Of a stretch of 64,000 bases of DNA, positions 53,012 to 64,000 are shown in pieces (position 1 is the stretch's first letter; each line of letters opens with the position of its first letter). Source of the DNA: Tetrahymena elliotti 4EA. Taxonomy: Eukaryota > Ciliophora > Oligohymenophorea > Hymenostomatida > Tetrahymenidae. Made by a program: the position numbers and the translations under genes. The DNA is taken from NCBI GenBank assembly GCA_000231825.2, contig JH720294.1, forward strand, positions 1,711,405 to 1,775,404, written 5' to 3'. The notes beneath the pieces were generated by a model. The model made no database searches. It was not told the origin of the DNA and saw nothing but the letters and a program-made list of their open reading frames with translations.

Positions 53012-56000
53012 ATGGCTCACATAAATAAAAGATTTGAATTAGATAACAAAGCAGACTATTTATCCAATGATGATACGATTGGCATAAGTTTTCTAGATCA
53101 AGATAATTCTATTTAATAAGAAGATTCATTCGAAGATGATGATGAAGTAGCAGAAGAAAGTATAAATGATGTATCTTCTTATTAAGAGGAATAACCTAAT
53201 GAATAATATAACGCAAACACATACATTGATTTTCCAGATATGAATTTGTTAAAATTTAAGGTACCTAATTTGTGTCCTATACCTCAAGATTATAAATTCA
53301 ACAGTGTTTAATAATATTAAGAAGTTATGAAGAATTTGTAAATTGAAAGTAAATTTCTTATTATTTTATCAAGTTTTTTTCTCATTTTTTACTTTAAAAA
53401 GGCTTCTTTTCTGAATTGAGATCGATGGAAAAAAACTTAAATTAATAACAAAATGTGGATTAGAAAAAATAATAATCTATTTTCCCATAATTTTAATGGA
53501 TTTAAAATTTTACAGTGGACAGTGTTAACTTTGGGAAGCATGGACTAACATTACACATTTAAATGACTTAAAAAGTATTAAAATACTAAAAAGAATAATG
53601 GTAAATTAAGAACAATTAGCTCATGATCTTTTAGCCTAAGCAATCCTAAACTGCATTTGCAGGAAAAACAATAGTTAAGGAATTAGTAGGGGATGATGAA
53701 ATAGAAAGAAGAGGAGATCGTTTGAGTGATAATTCTTTTAAAATTTTCAAGTAAATTTATAGCATGGTAGATAACTCAGATGAAAATGCTTGTGTATAAA
53801 ATAAAGAATTGTAGAAGTTTATGGATAGACAAAATGAACAGTTTAAATAGGTTGAATTCACTCAAATCTTCAAAATAAGAATGAATGTGAAAGAAGATTT
53901 AACATAGTTTTTGAAAGACATTAATGAAATTGTAATTTATTTTAATATTTATTTATTTATTTTAATTAATAAAAACAACTTAAAAGAAATAAAAGTATTT
54001 ACTATTGACTCCAAACGAATATTATCTTCCTTTACAGAAAATTCAAAACAGCTAATTTTAGTTTAATTTACTCAATTTTGTAGCTTTTAAAGAGTAAACT
54101 ATTGATGGTTAAAAAGGTGAAATTGTGTTTCCCCCTTATAAATTTATTGAAGATAAAAATGTTTCTGAAAATAATTATAAAACTATTTTATAAAATTAAA
54201 TAAATGGTATTACTGAATTAGATAAATATTAGAAATAAGCATTATTTAATGCTTTGCATAATTAGAATAGCTTAATTTAAGGTCCACCAGGTACTGGTAA
54301 GACATTCTTAGCAGCCTTTTTAGTTAAATTTATAGTAAAAGCAAAAGAAAAATTTTGTAAAAAACCTATTCTAGTTCTAAGCAAAAAGAATCATTCCCTT
54401 GATTAGCTTCTACTAAAAATTAAAGAATAATATACAGATGTCAAACTTCTTAGATTGGGATATATGTCTAAAGATGAAATCATAAATAAAAATTTCACTG
54501 TTAAAGAATTAAATGGACCCAAAAAAATTATTAAATACAATTAATAAAGTTATAAATATATAAATGAAATGGTCTAAGAATTTATTAATTGTGAAGATAA
54601 AGAAGAAAAAGAACATATAATAAATGATATTATAGGCTAAATGAAAAATTACAACACTATTTATCTCAATAGTTAAATAAACTAAGAAAAGAAGTACCTT
54701 AAGATATTATCTACTTTTATGAGCTAGTTTGAAGTTATAGGTAAATTTATTCAACTAAAAAATTAATAAAAAATATGTTTATCATCTTGGAATTATTTAT
54801 TTTTTCAAGTTTTTTCTTAGAAAGAATATTTATTAATTTAAATTCTTAATTTTATATTGAAATTTTATCTAATTACCAAAACCTTTACTTCTATTTGTGA
54901 CCCCCTAAATCTTTAGATTTATTTAAAATTTAAAAAATTAAAGATTTCACAAATCTATTCAGAATAAAAATAAAAAAATTTTTTATATTTATTATTTTGA
55001 TTATTTATCTAAAAAAATAAAAATTATAATAATGAAAAAAATAATCTTTTATTTTATTTAGGAATGACTTTAACAGGTTATCATACCCATTTTGAAGCTA
55101 TAAAAGAACTAGAGCCAGAGATAGTTATTGTAGAAGAGGCTAGTGAAATATTAGAAAGTGAATTTTATCCTATCTTAACTCCTTGGCTAAAGCATTTGGT
55201 ATAATTTGGTGATCATATGTAGCTTAGACCTTTTTTGAGAAGTAAAGTCTTAGAAGAAGTATATAATTATAAAATGTCTTATTTTGAGAGACTCATAACT
55301 GTAAATAAAATTGATTTGACTACTCTATTCTTGTAAAGAAGAATGAGACCATAATTTGCTGATTTTACAAGATTATTTTATGGAGAATAATACAAAGATG
55401 CTGATTTAGCTGTAAAGTTAAAATTTATTTCATAAATATCTTCAAATGGAATGTATTTATTGCCACATACTTATCCAGATTAAATGATGCGTGATTGTTC
55501 TTATGTAAATTAATATGAGGCTATTTTCATCTATTTTTTGGCCATTTGGCTATAATAAAAATGCAAATTAAAAAGAATAACTATTCTATCTATGTATAAA
55601 TCACAAAAAATACTAATTTAAAATAAACTTGCTGGGATTCCTTCTATTTAATCATATACTGTTGATGAATTTTAAGGTAATGAAGACGATATAATAATCC
55701 TTTCTTGTGTTAGATCTAATATTTAAAATAAGTGTGGCTTTATCAAATAATCTCATAGAATTAATGTAGCATTTTCAAGAGCTAGAAGAGGATTCTTTTG
55801 TATAGGCAATTTTTATATGTTTTAACTAAAAGTTCCTATATGGAAATAGATTTCTAAATTAGCCTCTCGTTATATGATATATGGAGGAAATAATTAGACA
55901 ATTCTTTACAAAAGAATTCATAAACTAACAATTTCTCAATTAGAAAAAAATAAAAAGAAAAAAGGGGTTGATGAAGAGCAACATTGTAACATGTGCAGCA

Positions 56001-56191
56001 AAAGTCCTCATATTGGCGGCTGCTAACCTAACTAAGATCAGGGTTTTATTGTTAATTTCACTTAAAAATAAAATCCATATGATATTTTAAAATCAATAGA
56101 AAATGAATAACTACGCTAAGAAATTTTCGATACTTGTAATATTTTGTCATTTTTAAATTCCTAAAAAAAAAGTTCCATGGCATAAAAATGA
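53012..56191 (+). CDS. SF1 helicase, ZNFX1-like, paralog A
   Basis: Predicted 913 aa, four exons (53012-53348, 53402-53931, 53996-54740, 55062-56191), phases 1, 0, 1. An acidic Ser/Glu-rich N-terminus is followed by the helicase core: Walker A GPPGTGKT (~384); motif Ia VLSKKNHSLDQLL; motif II VIVEEASEI (~561), with VEEA rather than DEAD/DEAA, as in the NFX1-type/ZNFX1 branch of UPF1-like helicases; motif III GDHMQLRP (~588); motif IV RRMRPQFADFTRLFY; motif V TVDEFQGNEDDIIILS; motif VI SHRINVAFSRARRGFF. Near the C-terminus HCNMCSKSPHIGGC resembles half of an NF-X1 zinc finger. ZNFX1 relatives act in RNA silencing and antiviral RNA sensing. In ciliates a role in small-RNA pathways is plausible but inferred. 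It is a tandem duplicate of the next gene, with the same intron phases. Confidence 0.92.
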
Positions 56192-57616
56192 TGAAATACT
56201 AATTCTATCATGTTACTGTTATTAAAATTAATTTTTATCTTCTAAATAGTATTTTGACATCTTTTCCTTTCAAAAAAAAGTATTTATTATTCAAATCAAA
56301 AATATATTTTTTATTAACAAAAACATTTACTTTGTATTCTTGGATATTATTTGACTTCAAAAATAATTTTTTTAAAGTTTATTTTTAGAATTAGATATTT
56401 AATATTTTTTTGAGAGAAAATTTTAAATATTATCTCAAAAAACTAAATTTATGTTTTATAAACTATAAATAATTTAATTGAAAAAGATACAATTTGTGTT
56501 TATTATTTTTTAAAGATTTAAAATTATTTATTTTAAATTAACTGTTTAATTTACAAAAGATAACATTTAAATTTCAACTTATTATTTATTAAAATTTGAA
56601 GAATTATTGTGATTAATTGCTATTATTAAATTTTATATATGAGTATATTTTTTCTCAAATCTATTAATTTGGTGACAATTCACTTCTTTAAAAACTCAAA
56701 TTTTAAGAAATAATAGCTTTTATTTTAAGAAAAATATTCAAATCTATCTAATTTTTAGTTAAAATGCTTCTCAGTTACATTTTTGATAAGAAAGAATCAT
56801 TTACCTGTAAAAATTTTACATTTTATCTACAATATCTAAAAAAAATTTTCTTGTGATTTGTAAAAAAATAAGTAAAAAATAAATAAATGGATCAAAAATC
56901 AGATATTATTCAATTTATTTGAATCCGCTATCAACATAAATTAAATTTGTTATAAAATTGTATGCTGCTTTATTAAATTATTAGCTATTACATCCTTATT
57001 AAAAGTTTAAACTTCATTCTTTAAATAAAACATAATGTTTAACGAACTAAAGAAGTTTTTATTAAAAAAACTCAAGTGTTATTATTAAGTATTTCTTTAG
57101 AAAATCTTCATATTTCAATTCTTTAAAATGATTTTTGAATTTGGATTTATTGAAGCAAAATTAAATTGTTTAAACATTTTTTGTTAGCAACTTTAAATTG
57201 AAACCAAAAGCAGGTCTTTAAAACATACCAAATAGCTCTGTAGTTCTTCATAACCTGCTAAATTATTGTAAAAAATTTTTTTACTTAAATATGAATCTCA
57301 TTGTAATATTTAATTAGAATTAATAAGAAATAATTAGATATTATAAAATAGAAGTAGATTTTAGAAAGAAAAAAAAATTCTATCCTCTTTTGTTTTATTC
57401 TAAAATTCTTTTTTACCTTATTATGAGACAGAAAAAAACAATTCTAATTAAAAAGATTACTGATAATTTATCTATGTTATAATAAAAAATTCGATTTAGA
57501 AAATTTACTATAATTAGTGTTTCATTAACACACTTTTTGATATAAAATGGATTTATTGATAAATTACTAATAATTATAAAAAAAACATAAAAAATAATAG
57601 CAGAAAAAAATTGAAA
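56192..57616. other. Intergenic between helicase paralogs
   Basis: AT-rich, with no gene seen. One possible stem-loop at about 57209-57259 (arms AGCAGGT and ACCTGCT, 37-nt loop) lies in a slightly less AT-rich patch. Confidence 0.55.
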
Positions 57617-60600
57617 ATGCCTTAAAGAGAAAACTAGAATTCTATTGTAAATGGCAACAGCATGTTGTAATCTTCTTCATCTTAATAAAACAGGTCTTTC
57701 GAAAATTCATCTGATGACGAAAGAAACTTTAGTGAAAACGAATAAGATGAATACTAATCAGAGACTGAGTCTGTGAGGTAGTTTAAGGAAAATAACTATA
57801 TTGACTTTCCAGATATGAGTATCTTTGAAAGACCCTTAGGAGAAATATATCCTATTCCTGAACAATACATTTTCAAAGATTTAGAAGAGTACTAACTAAT
57901 AATGAAGAAATTAGAATTAGAAAGTAAATAATTCAAATAAATTTACAAATATCAAATATTAATTAACTTCTACTTTGATTGTAAAAAGGATTCTTTAAGA
58001 AACTTAGACATTGTCTAAAAAAAATATTTTTAAGAAAGAAAATAACCTAATAAATTAAAGAGAAGATTCATCCTATGAAGATTTTCAATGGTATTAAGAC
58101 TATCAAGTAGTTGATGTGCAATTTAACTCCGATTCATTAACCTTAATAGTTACAGCCTCTATGAATATTTAAAGATATCAAAAAGCCCAGTGGGAGATCT
58201 TAAATAATTAAATGATGATTTTTGTAAATAAGAAAACAAAAAAATACTTTATAGGCAAAACTATAGAATAAAACAAAAAAAAAACATCTAATTTGCAATA
58301 AGAAGATGATCCGAGCTTGAAAACAGAAAGTTTTGATTCTCTTGTATAAGATATTCTTAAAAAAGAGGTCTATAAAGATATTACTAAAGAAGAAGCTTAG
58401 GAAGTAGAAGATATAAAGGAAAAATATAATGACTTTGATATTATCAATCATTAGTAAACCTTTAATATCAAAATGAATATTTTGAGTGACATTAAAGAAT
58501 TTTTAATTGATATCAATTAGATTGTAAATTTTTTTTACATTTATTATTATTTAAAAAAAATATTATAATATTTAGAATAAAAAATATATTCTTCTCAGTC
58601 CTCATGAGTATTGGCACTCTACTTAGTAAATAATAAATTGCTAAAAACAATTTAGTAAGTTTAAATCAATAAAATTTGAAAACTAAACTATCTATGCAGA
58701 GTAAGGAGAACAAAAATTTCCTCAATACAGCTTTTTTAAAAATTAGCCTGATTTAATAGAAGAGTTTTAATAGAATGTAGAAGAAGAAATCTAAAATTCA
58801 AAGAACTGTTTGGACAAATTTCAATTCTAAGCTCTCAAATATGCTTTGTATAATCAAAATGCTGTCATTCAAGGACCACCTGGAACAGGAAAAACTTACT
58901 TAGCTAGTCATCTAGTAAATGTCTTAAGCAAACTAATGCAGAAGCACTCAAAAAAGCCTATTTTTATTATAAGTAAAAAGAATATTTCTCTTGATTAACT
59001 TCTTAAAAAAGTAAATGAAATAAACAAAAAGTTAAATATTCTCAGACTTGGTTACTAAGCTACATCTGAGGTTATAGAACAATTTACAATTAAAAATAAA
59101 AAAGGACCTTCAAAATAAAAAATTGAAATAAAAGGAGATTATCGTATTAATAAAATGCTCTAAAACTATATTAAGAGTGATGTAAATGAAGATTGCCATC
59201 CATAAATTAATTCAGCTTCTAATGACAGCATAGATAATTTATCATTCCAGGTTTAACTAAAAGAGCTAGAAATTGAACCAATTCTCAAATAAATGAGGGC
59301 TTATGAAATGAAAAGACTAAAAATTTAAGTAAACAATGAAAGCTCATATCAGCAAAGACTGGGTCTCTTTATGAAAAAATTTTAAGTAATTGGTAAGAAC
59401 AAAAATTATTAAAAGCATTTTTTGATTAAATAATGAAATTATGAATAGAGAGAGAAAAGATTAATTTTTTTGACCTAAAATTTTTGGGACATGGCCTTTT
59501 TAGATTAAAGGACTCTCTAAAATTAATTGTTTGTAGATATTATAGGATAACCTATATATACAGAAATGGGGGGTCTGTCTCAATAAAAAATCCCCCTATA
59601 TTTTTTCAATATCCCACCAACATTACCTTAATATCCAAAATTTCAGTGTATAGCCTTGAAAAGGCAGTACCCTAGGGTACTATACATATATATATATATT
59701 CTTTTTTTTCAATTTCAAATGGCACAATTAATTGTTAATCATACTCTATTTTATTTAACATAGGAATGACTATGACGGGCTATCATACTTACTTTGATTT
59801 TGATGCACTATAGATCTTAGAACCTGAAATTATTGTAGTCGAAGAAGGAAGTGAAATCATGGAAAGTGAATTTTATCCTATTTTAACTCCAAACTTAAAA
59901 CATTTGATCCAGTTTGGAGATCATTAGCAACTTAGACCTATTATCAGAGCTAGATCATTGGAACATCAATTTAACTTTAGAATGTCTTACTTTGAAAGAT
60001 TAATAAAAGTGAACAAAATTGAATATATTACTCTATATTAGTAAAAAAGAATGAGACCAGAATTAGCTAATTTTACTAGATTATTTTATGGAAATAAATA
60101 CATAGATGATCCTGTTGCTAAAAGTAGAGACTAAGTTAGAGATATATCTTCAGTTGGAATGTATCTACTCCCTCATACTTATCCTGATTAAAGAATGAAT
60201 GAAGGTTCATATACTAATGAATTTGAAGCTTACTACATTAAATTTTTTGCTAAAAAATTACTTTAAAAATACAAAGATTAGCAAATATCAGTCTTATGTA
60301 TGTATAAATCCTAGAAAATGCTTGTTCAAAGTAAACTCTAAAAACTACCTTTGATATAGGTTTATACTGTTGATGAATTCTAAGGAAATGAAAATGATAT
60401 TATCATTCTATCATGTGTCAGATCAAACAGAGAAAATTCATGTAGCTTTTTAACAGAGAGCCATAGAATTAATGTAGCTTTTTAACAGAGAGCCATAGAA
60501 TTAATGTAGCCTTTTCTAGAGCTAGAATTGGCTTCTTTTGCATAGGTAATTTCGAAATGTACAGATAAAAATGTAAAGAGTGGGAAGAAATAGTTTAACT

Positions 60601-61193
60601 TAGCCCGTTAGCAATTTTCTTATGGGGGTCATAACTAATTATATTAATACAAAAAAATATTTTATCTCACTTAGTTTTAACTAGAGTTAAACTTTCATAG
60701 AAGAAAAAATAGTAGACCTAATATATGCAATTTTTGTTATGAAAAAGCTCATATTGGGCTTTGTAAATTTAACTCTAGCAGTCAAACTCTATATAGCTAA
60801 CTTAAAAAGTATTTTAATGAAAATTAATTCAATATCAACAATAATTAAATTCTATAGGATTTAGAAACAGTTACTTTAATTAACTAAATTAAAAATTTAG
60901 ATTTGATTTCTATTCCTAACCAAGCATCAGTATCTGCACCTCCAGAAAACAATTCAGAATTCCCTTCATTTAATTCGATTTTTGATTAAATAGGTGATCA
61001 TCAAAAATAAAAAAAAATAAAATAAATTTAATTGGAGAAGAAGGCAAATTAAAAATAATTTTTAGCGGAAGATGAATCTGAAGATTCTTTTTCTTTTTTG
61101 AAAATAAGTAACTAAAAAAGAAAAAAATAAGTTAAAATAAAAAAAGTTATTGAACATAACTTAAACTCTATAATACAATCTTATCCCAACTGA
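57617..61193 (+). CDS. SF1 helicase, ZNFX1-like, paralog B (motif VI disrupted)
   Basis: Open over four exons: 57617-57923, 58000-58523, 58576-59392 and 59764-61193 (1025 codons after splicing). Intron positions and phases (1, 0, 1) match paralog A. Motifs: GPPGTGKT (~377), IISKKNISLDQLL, VVEEGSEIMESEFYP (Ala of VEEA replaced by Gly), GDHQQLRP, RMRPELANFTRLFY, TVDEFQGNENDIIILS, then SHRINVAF. There a 32-bp tandem duplication (60441-60504) shifts the frame, so SRARIGFFCIGNF, still present in the DNA, is not in the main frame. The reading frame returns ~45 codons later at ARQQFSYGGHNQ. A Cys/His segment (CNFCYEKAHIGLC) and a Lys-rich tail longer than in paralog A follow. At intron 1, homology to paralog A (FFSELRS) favours an upstream acceptor at 57988 with a frameshift at an A8 run; the acceptor at 57999 keeps the frame open. 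Possibly a degenerating copy. Confidence 0.85.
59393..59763 (+). other. Intron 3 of helicase B with an anomalous insert
   Basis: 371-nt intron at the same position and phase as the 321-nt intron of paralog A. Bases ~59470-59675 are far less AT-rich than other introns. They include G6 and C5 runs (59567-59600) that could pair, and a perfect 16-bp palindrome AGTACCCTAGGGTACT near 59667. Confidence 0.6.
60441..60504 (+). repeat. Perfect 32-bp tandem duplication inside helicase B
   Basis: Two identical adjacent copies of a unit beginning TGTAGCTTTTTAACAGAG, followed by a third partial match (TGTAGC). The length, 32, is not a multiple of 3, so it changes the frame at motif VI. Confidence 0.95.
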
Positions 61194-61597
61194 TTGAAAG
61201 AAAAAAATATACTAAATTTGAAAATTTTATTTTTTAATATTAAGTTTATTTTATACAATATATCTTTATTTCATATACCTCATTTTAGTATGCCAGAAAT
61301 TTTGTTTAAAAGTTATCTAATTTGTTTAGTATTATCTAATTGTGATTATCCTATCATTCTAATAAATAATAATCTACAAATTTCTCATAAATAATAAAAA
61401 ATTTTTATCATTTTTTTTTCATTTTTTTATAGGAATGAGAAATTTCTGCTAGTAAAGAAATTTGTGAACTTATTGCTGAGATAATTGTGAGTTTCTTTTA
61501 TGCTAAATCAGATTTAATTAACATATAAAAATAATAAGTCATTTTTCATCAATCATCCATAATAAATAATATGTTGATTAGATTTGAAGTTAAATTC
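61194..61597. other. AT-rich stretch 3' of helicase B
   Basis: Mostly A/T. A short exon-like piece near 61450-61490 (SASKEICELIAEII) is followed by GTGAGT, but it cannot be joined confidently to anything. Confidence 0.35.
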
Positions 61598-61922
61598 ACA
61601 CTAGATTATATCAAAAGATAGTGGAGGTTATTAAAAAAGCCTTTAAGTTAGTATAGCTCAAGAAAGAATATATTATAATGAACCTGAATTTTGATAATAA
61701 CAGATTTTAGAGCTTTTAGATGAAATGTTCATCATTGACCTAATTTTTTTCAAAAATAAATTAGATAATCAACTCTCTTCAAAACATTTACTATTCTAAA
61801 AGGAATATAAAGATCTGATAAAAATTAAAAGACCTTTCATCCTTTTCTAATAAGCAAAATGCAAATAGAAAATATTGTAATACATTATTGAGAAGCAAAT
61901 CAAAAAGCTACTCTGTTTTTGA
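61598..61922 (+). CDS. Candidate exons of an unidentified gene or remnant
   Basis: A frame with RLYQKIVEVIKKAFKL ends at a GTATAG donor (61651). After a ~53-nt AT-rich intron it resumes in phase at 61704 with ILELLDEMFIIDL, KEYKDLIKIKRPFILF and YIIEKQIKKLLCF, stopping at TGA 61920. A competing open frame through the first part (SIAQERIYYNEPEF) makes this uncertain. No start codon is convincing. It could be the 3' end of a short gene or a fragment left by the helicase duplication. No family was recognised. Confidence 0.3.
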
Positions 61923-62309
61923 TTCTTTATCTAATAATGATGATCAGTAATAGAATCTAAAATACAGCAAAATATCACAAAATAATCAATTAGGTAAGTT
62001 GATTCATTACTACTTCTATTTTGCTTCATATATAATATCACAAAAATTGAGATATAATAAATGCTTATTAGATAATATGAGAAGATAGAACAGTAACACA
62101 ATTCAAAAGTTTTCATTTTTTAGATTTTATTAGTAGCTATTAATTAATTAATTTTGATTAGAACACCTTTCTTTAGTTTCAAAATTTATTTAATCTCTTA
62201 ATTATTCTAAAATTTCTTTAAATCTTCCTTTTACTACACTTGTAGTATTATTTAATAAAATTACAATACTTAAATGAAAAAAATTTTACTTTGAGAAAAA
62301 ATTAATTTT
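61923..62309. other. Intergenic, AT-rich
   Basis: No coding-like or structured sequence that I can support. Confidence 0.5.
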
Positions 62310-63060
62310 GGTCAAAAGAAATATTTAAAATAATGAGAAAATATAAAAATTTTAATCAAATAAGAAAATTAAAACAAAAATAGGATTTAATGAATAAGCA
62401 ACGGAGCTATAAAATATTTAGTAAACCAGCCAAAATAAGCCAGTTCCTCATAGTCTCTATTTGCTTATTCATAACATATTAATGTTGAAGCAGTATTTTT
62501 ACTGTAGGTAAAGAGTCAAAGTTTAGAGATTAAATAGTCAATCCTAATCCTTATGTGCCAAAATCACCAATATTATTCCAACTTTTAAATCATTATTAAA
62601 ATAAATATTGAATAAAGAAATATTTAAAGGAACATAAAAATTTTAATTAAATCTGAAAAAAACGAATAAGAATAAATAAATGAGCAATTGAGCCATAAAA
62701 TATCAAGTAAATCAATCAAAATTAGTTAGTCACAATAGTCTTTTTTTATTCTATTATTCATTCGAAAATCTGTAATACATATTAAAGTACTATTTTTACC
62801 ATAGGTCAAGACTCAAAGTTTAGAGATTAGAGCACTATCCTATTCCAGATCCCAATCCTTATGCGCCCATTTCATTAATATAATTGTTTTAAAGAATTAT
62901 AAATATTAAAGAAAGGAATATGTTAAAAAATGAGAAAAACATAAAAATTTGAACTTAATCTGAAAACATATGAATAAGAATAAATGAGCAACTGAGCCAT
63001 AAAATATCAAGTAAATCAACCAAATTAGCAAATCTCTCATAAATTAATGTCTTTATTTTG
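62310..63060. repeat. Three degenerate tandem copies of a ~290-bp unit
   Basis: Anchor words repeat in order. GAGCTATAAAATAT at 62404, GAGCCATAAAATATCAAG at ~62690 and again at ~62994 give spacings of ~286 and ~303 bases. Upstream of each is CATAAAAATTT-like sequence with GAATAAG. CAAAGTTTAGAGATTA occurs at ~62519 and ~62816, each followed by an AATCCTTATG word. The third copy leads directly into the ATG of the next ORF. Confidence 0.7.
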
Positions 63061-63528
63061 TCATTCATCAATTCAAAAATGTATATTTAGTAAGATAGGC
63101 GAAATTGACACCCAATTCATTATAGTGAGCCAGAGAAATAAATATAATCAAAAATATCTAAACAAACTCCCCAAGTTTGATCAAGTACTAGAGACATACT
63201 ATAATGATAGTATACTAGACATATTATTTGAGGGATATAAAAACGAAGACATTTACAAAAATTTGAATTAGCTAGAAGCAAAAATGATTAAGAAAGAGAG
63301 TCCTTTGAACATCTATAAACTAGGGAAAAAAATACTCTGATACTTCTCTCCCACAAAATTTTTAAAGACTAAGTAGTGACTCTAGATAACTTATCCAAGT
63401 ATAGAGAATTAATGGAAGATATACTCATAATTATAGAAAGATGGATTCTTTTAGAACTAGATAACTAACCATATAATAGCAACTGCAGAAGGTAAAAAGA
63501 TCAGAATAATATTCAGTTGGAAGAATGA
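63047..63528 (+). pseudogene. Small ORF broken at a poly-A run
   Basis: The ATG at 63047 gives 97 aa (MSLFCHSSIQKCIF..., then FDQVLETYYNDSILDILFEG, then NIYKLGKKIL) to a TGA at 63338. Immediately before that stop is an A7 run. A one-base shift there opens a second frame (LLSHKIFKDQVVTLDNLSKY, ELMEDILIIIERWILLELDN) that runs to a TGA at 63526. Both parts have normal protein composition and would make about 160 residues together, so a one-base frameshift, a sequencing error or a pseudogene is likely. No family was recognised. Its 5' flank is part of the upstream tandem repeat. Confidence 0.45.
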
Positions 63529-64000
63529 AAAAATAAATAGCTATTAATTCTATATCCATAATATTAAATTTATATCTTGTTGAAGTTAATCACATAATAA
63601 TAAAAACCAATCTAAGTAACATTTTGTTTAATGCAAACTCAAAATAAAAATTTTTAAATAAAATATTAATAATAATAGTAAAAAAAAAATAATTCTTAAA
63701 ATTATGTTTTCTATCTTAAATAGTTTTTTATTTTAAAAATAAATTTAATAACATTATCAATAAATTAATTAAAACAAATCTAAATTATTTTATGTTGAAT
63801 CCACCAAATCATTTCAATTTCTTTTAGATGAATTTAATTTTAATTCAAAGTTTTTAAATATATTTTAGATTATTTTACATTTTGAAGGTAAAATATTCAG
63901 TTCTATGAAGAATTAAAATTGTCTAAGATTAATAAAATAGAATAATAATTCAATAAAAACTAAGGTAATTGAAGTAAAAATCCATTACAAAAAAGATAAA
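63529..64000. other. AT-rich right edge
   Basis: Nothing is recognisable up to the window end. Confidence 0.5.

Noticed and set aside
58200..58451. Minus-strand frame of 83 codons
   Set aside because: It is antisense to exon 2 of helicase B, which aligns with paralog A.
1..64000. CRISPR arrays, bacterial operons, IS elements
   Set aside because: Spliced genes, the ciliate code and AT-rich spacers show a eukaryotic nuclear sequence; no regularly spaced short repeats were seen.

Overview
The window is macronuclear-type DNA from a ciliate, most likely Tetrahymena or a close relative. The DNA is very AT-rich. Conserved proteins read through many in-frame TAA and TAG codons, at positions where glutamine fits, and end only at TGA. 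Introns are mostly 50-130 nt, AT-rich and GT..AG. Gene models below use this code and were assembled by eye; internal exon phases were checked for the large genes.

Layout: 1-1759 (-) is the 5' part of a coiled-coil protein gene running off the left edge. 3423-4694 (+) is dyskerin/CBF5. 6453-8433 (-) is an RRP3/DDX47-type DEAD-box helicase. 9154-13155 and 15495-19493 (-) are tandem paralogs, each a protein kinase fused to a long TPR-like array and ending in the same C-terminal CSIF. 20020-22047 (-) is a Gln-rich protein with one SHIPPO-like motif. 24377-34448 (-) is the CCR4-NOT scaffold NOT1, 15 exons and 2437 codons. 36.4-41.3 kb is an unexplained island with frameshifted coding-like segments, related hairpins, GCCA motifs and strong strand skew. 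42.5-45.8 kb (+) holds coiled-coil genes. Two identical tRNA-Glu(UUC) genes at 46.07-46.35 kb flank a 100-N assembly gap. 47288-52239 (+) is a 1629-aa Gln/Asn/Ser-rich protein ending in CNIF. 53012-56191 and 57617-61193 (+) are tandem SF1 helicases resembling ZNFX1. 61.2-64 kb has weak exon candidates, three degenerate ~290-bp repeats and a small broken ORF.

Functional themes: ribosome biogenesis (CBF5, RRP3), mRNA turnover (NOT1), and a ZNFX1-like helicase pair, a family linked elsewhere to small-RNA silencing. Two local tandem duplications (kinases and helicases) have expanded this chromosome segment. The most notable points are the 32-bp duplication that scrambles helicase motif VI in the second ZNFX1-like gene, the recurrent C-x-I-F C-termini on three proteins, and the 36.4-41.3 kb island.
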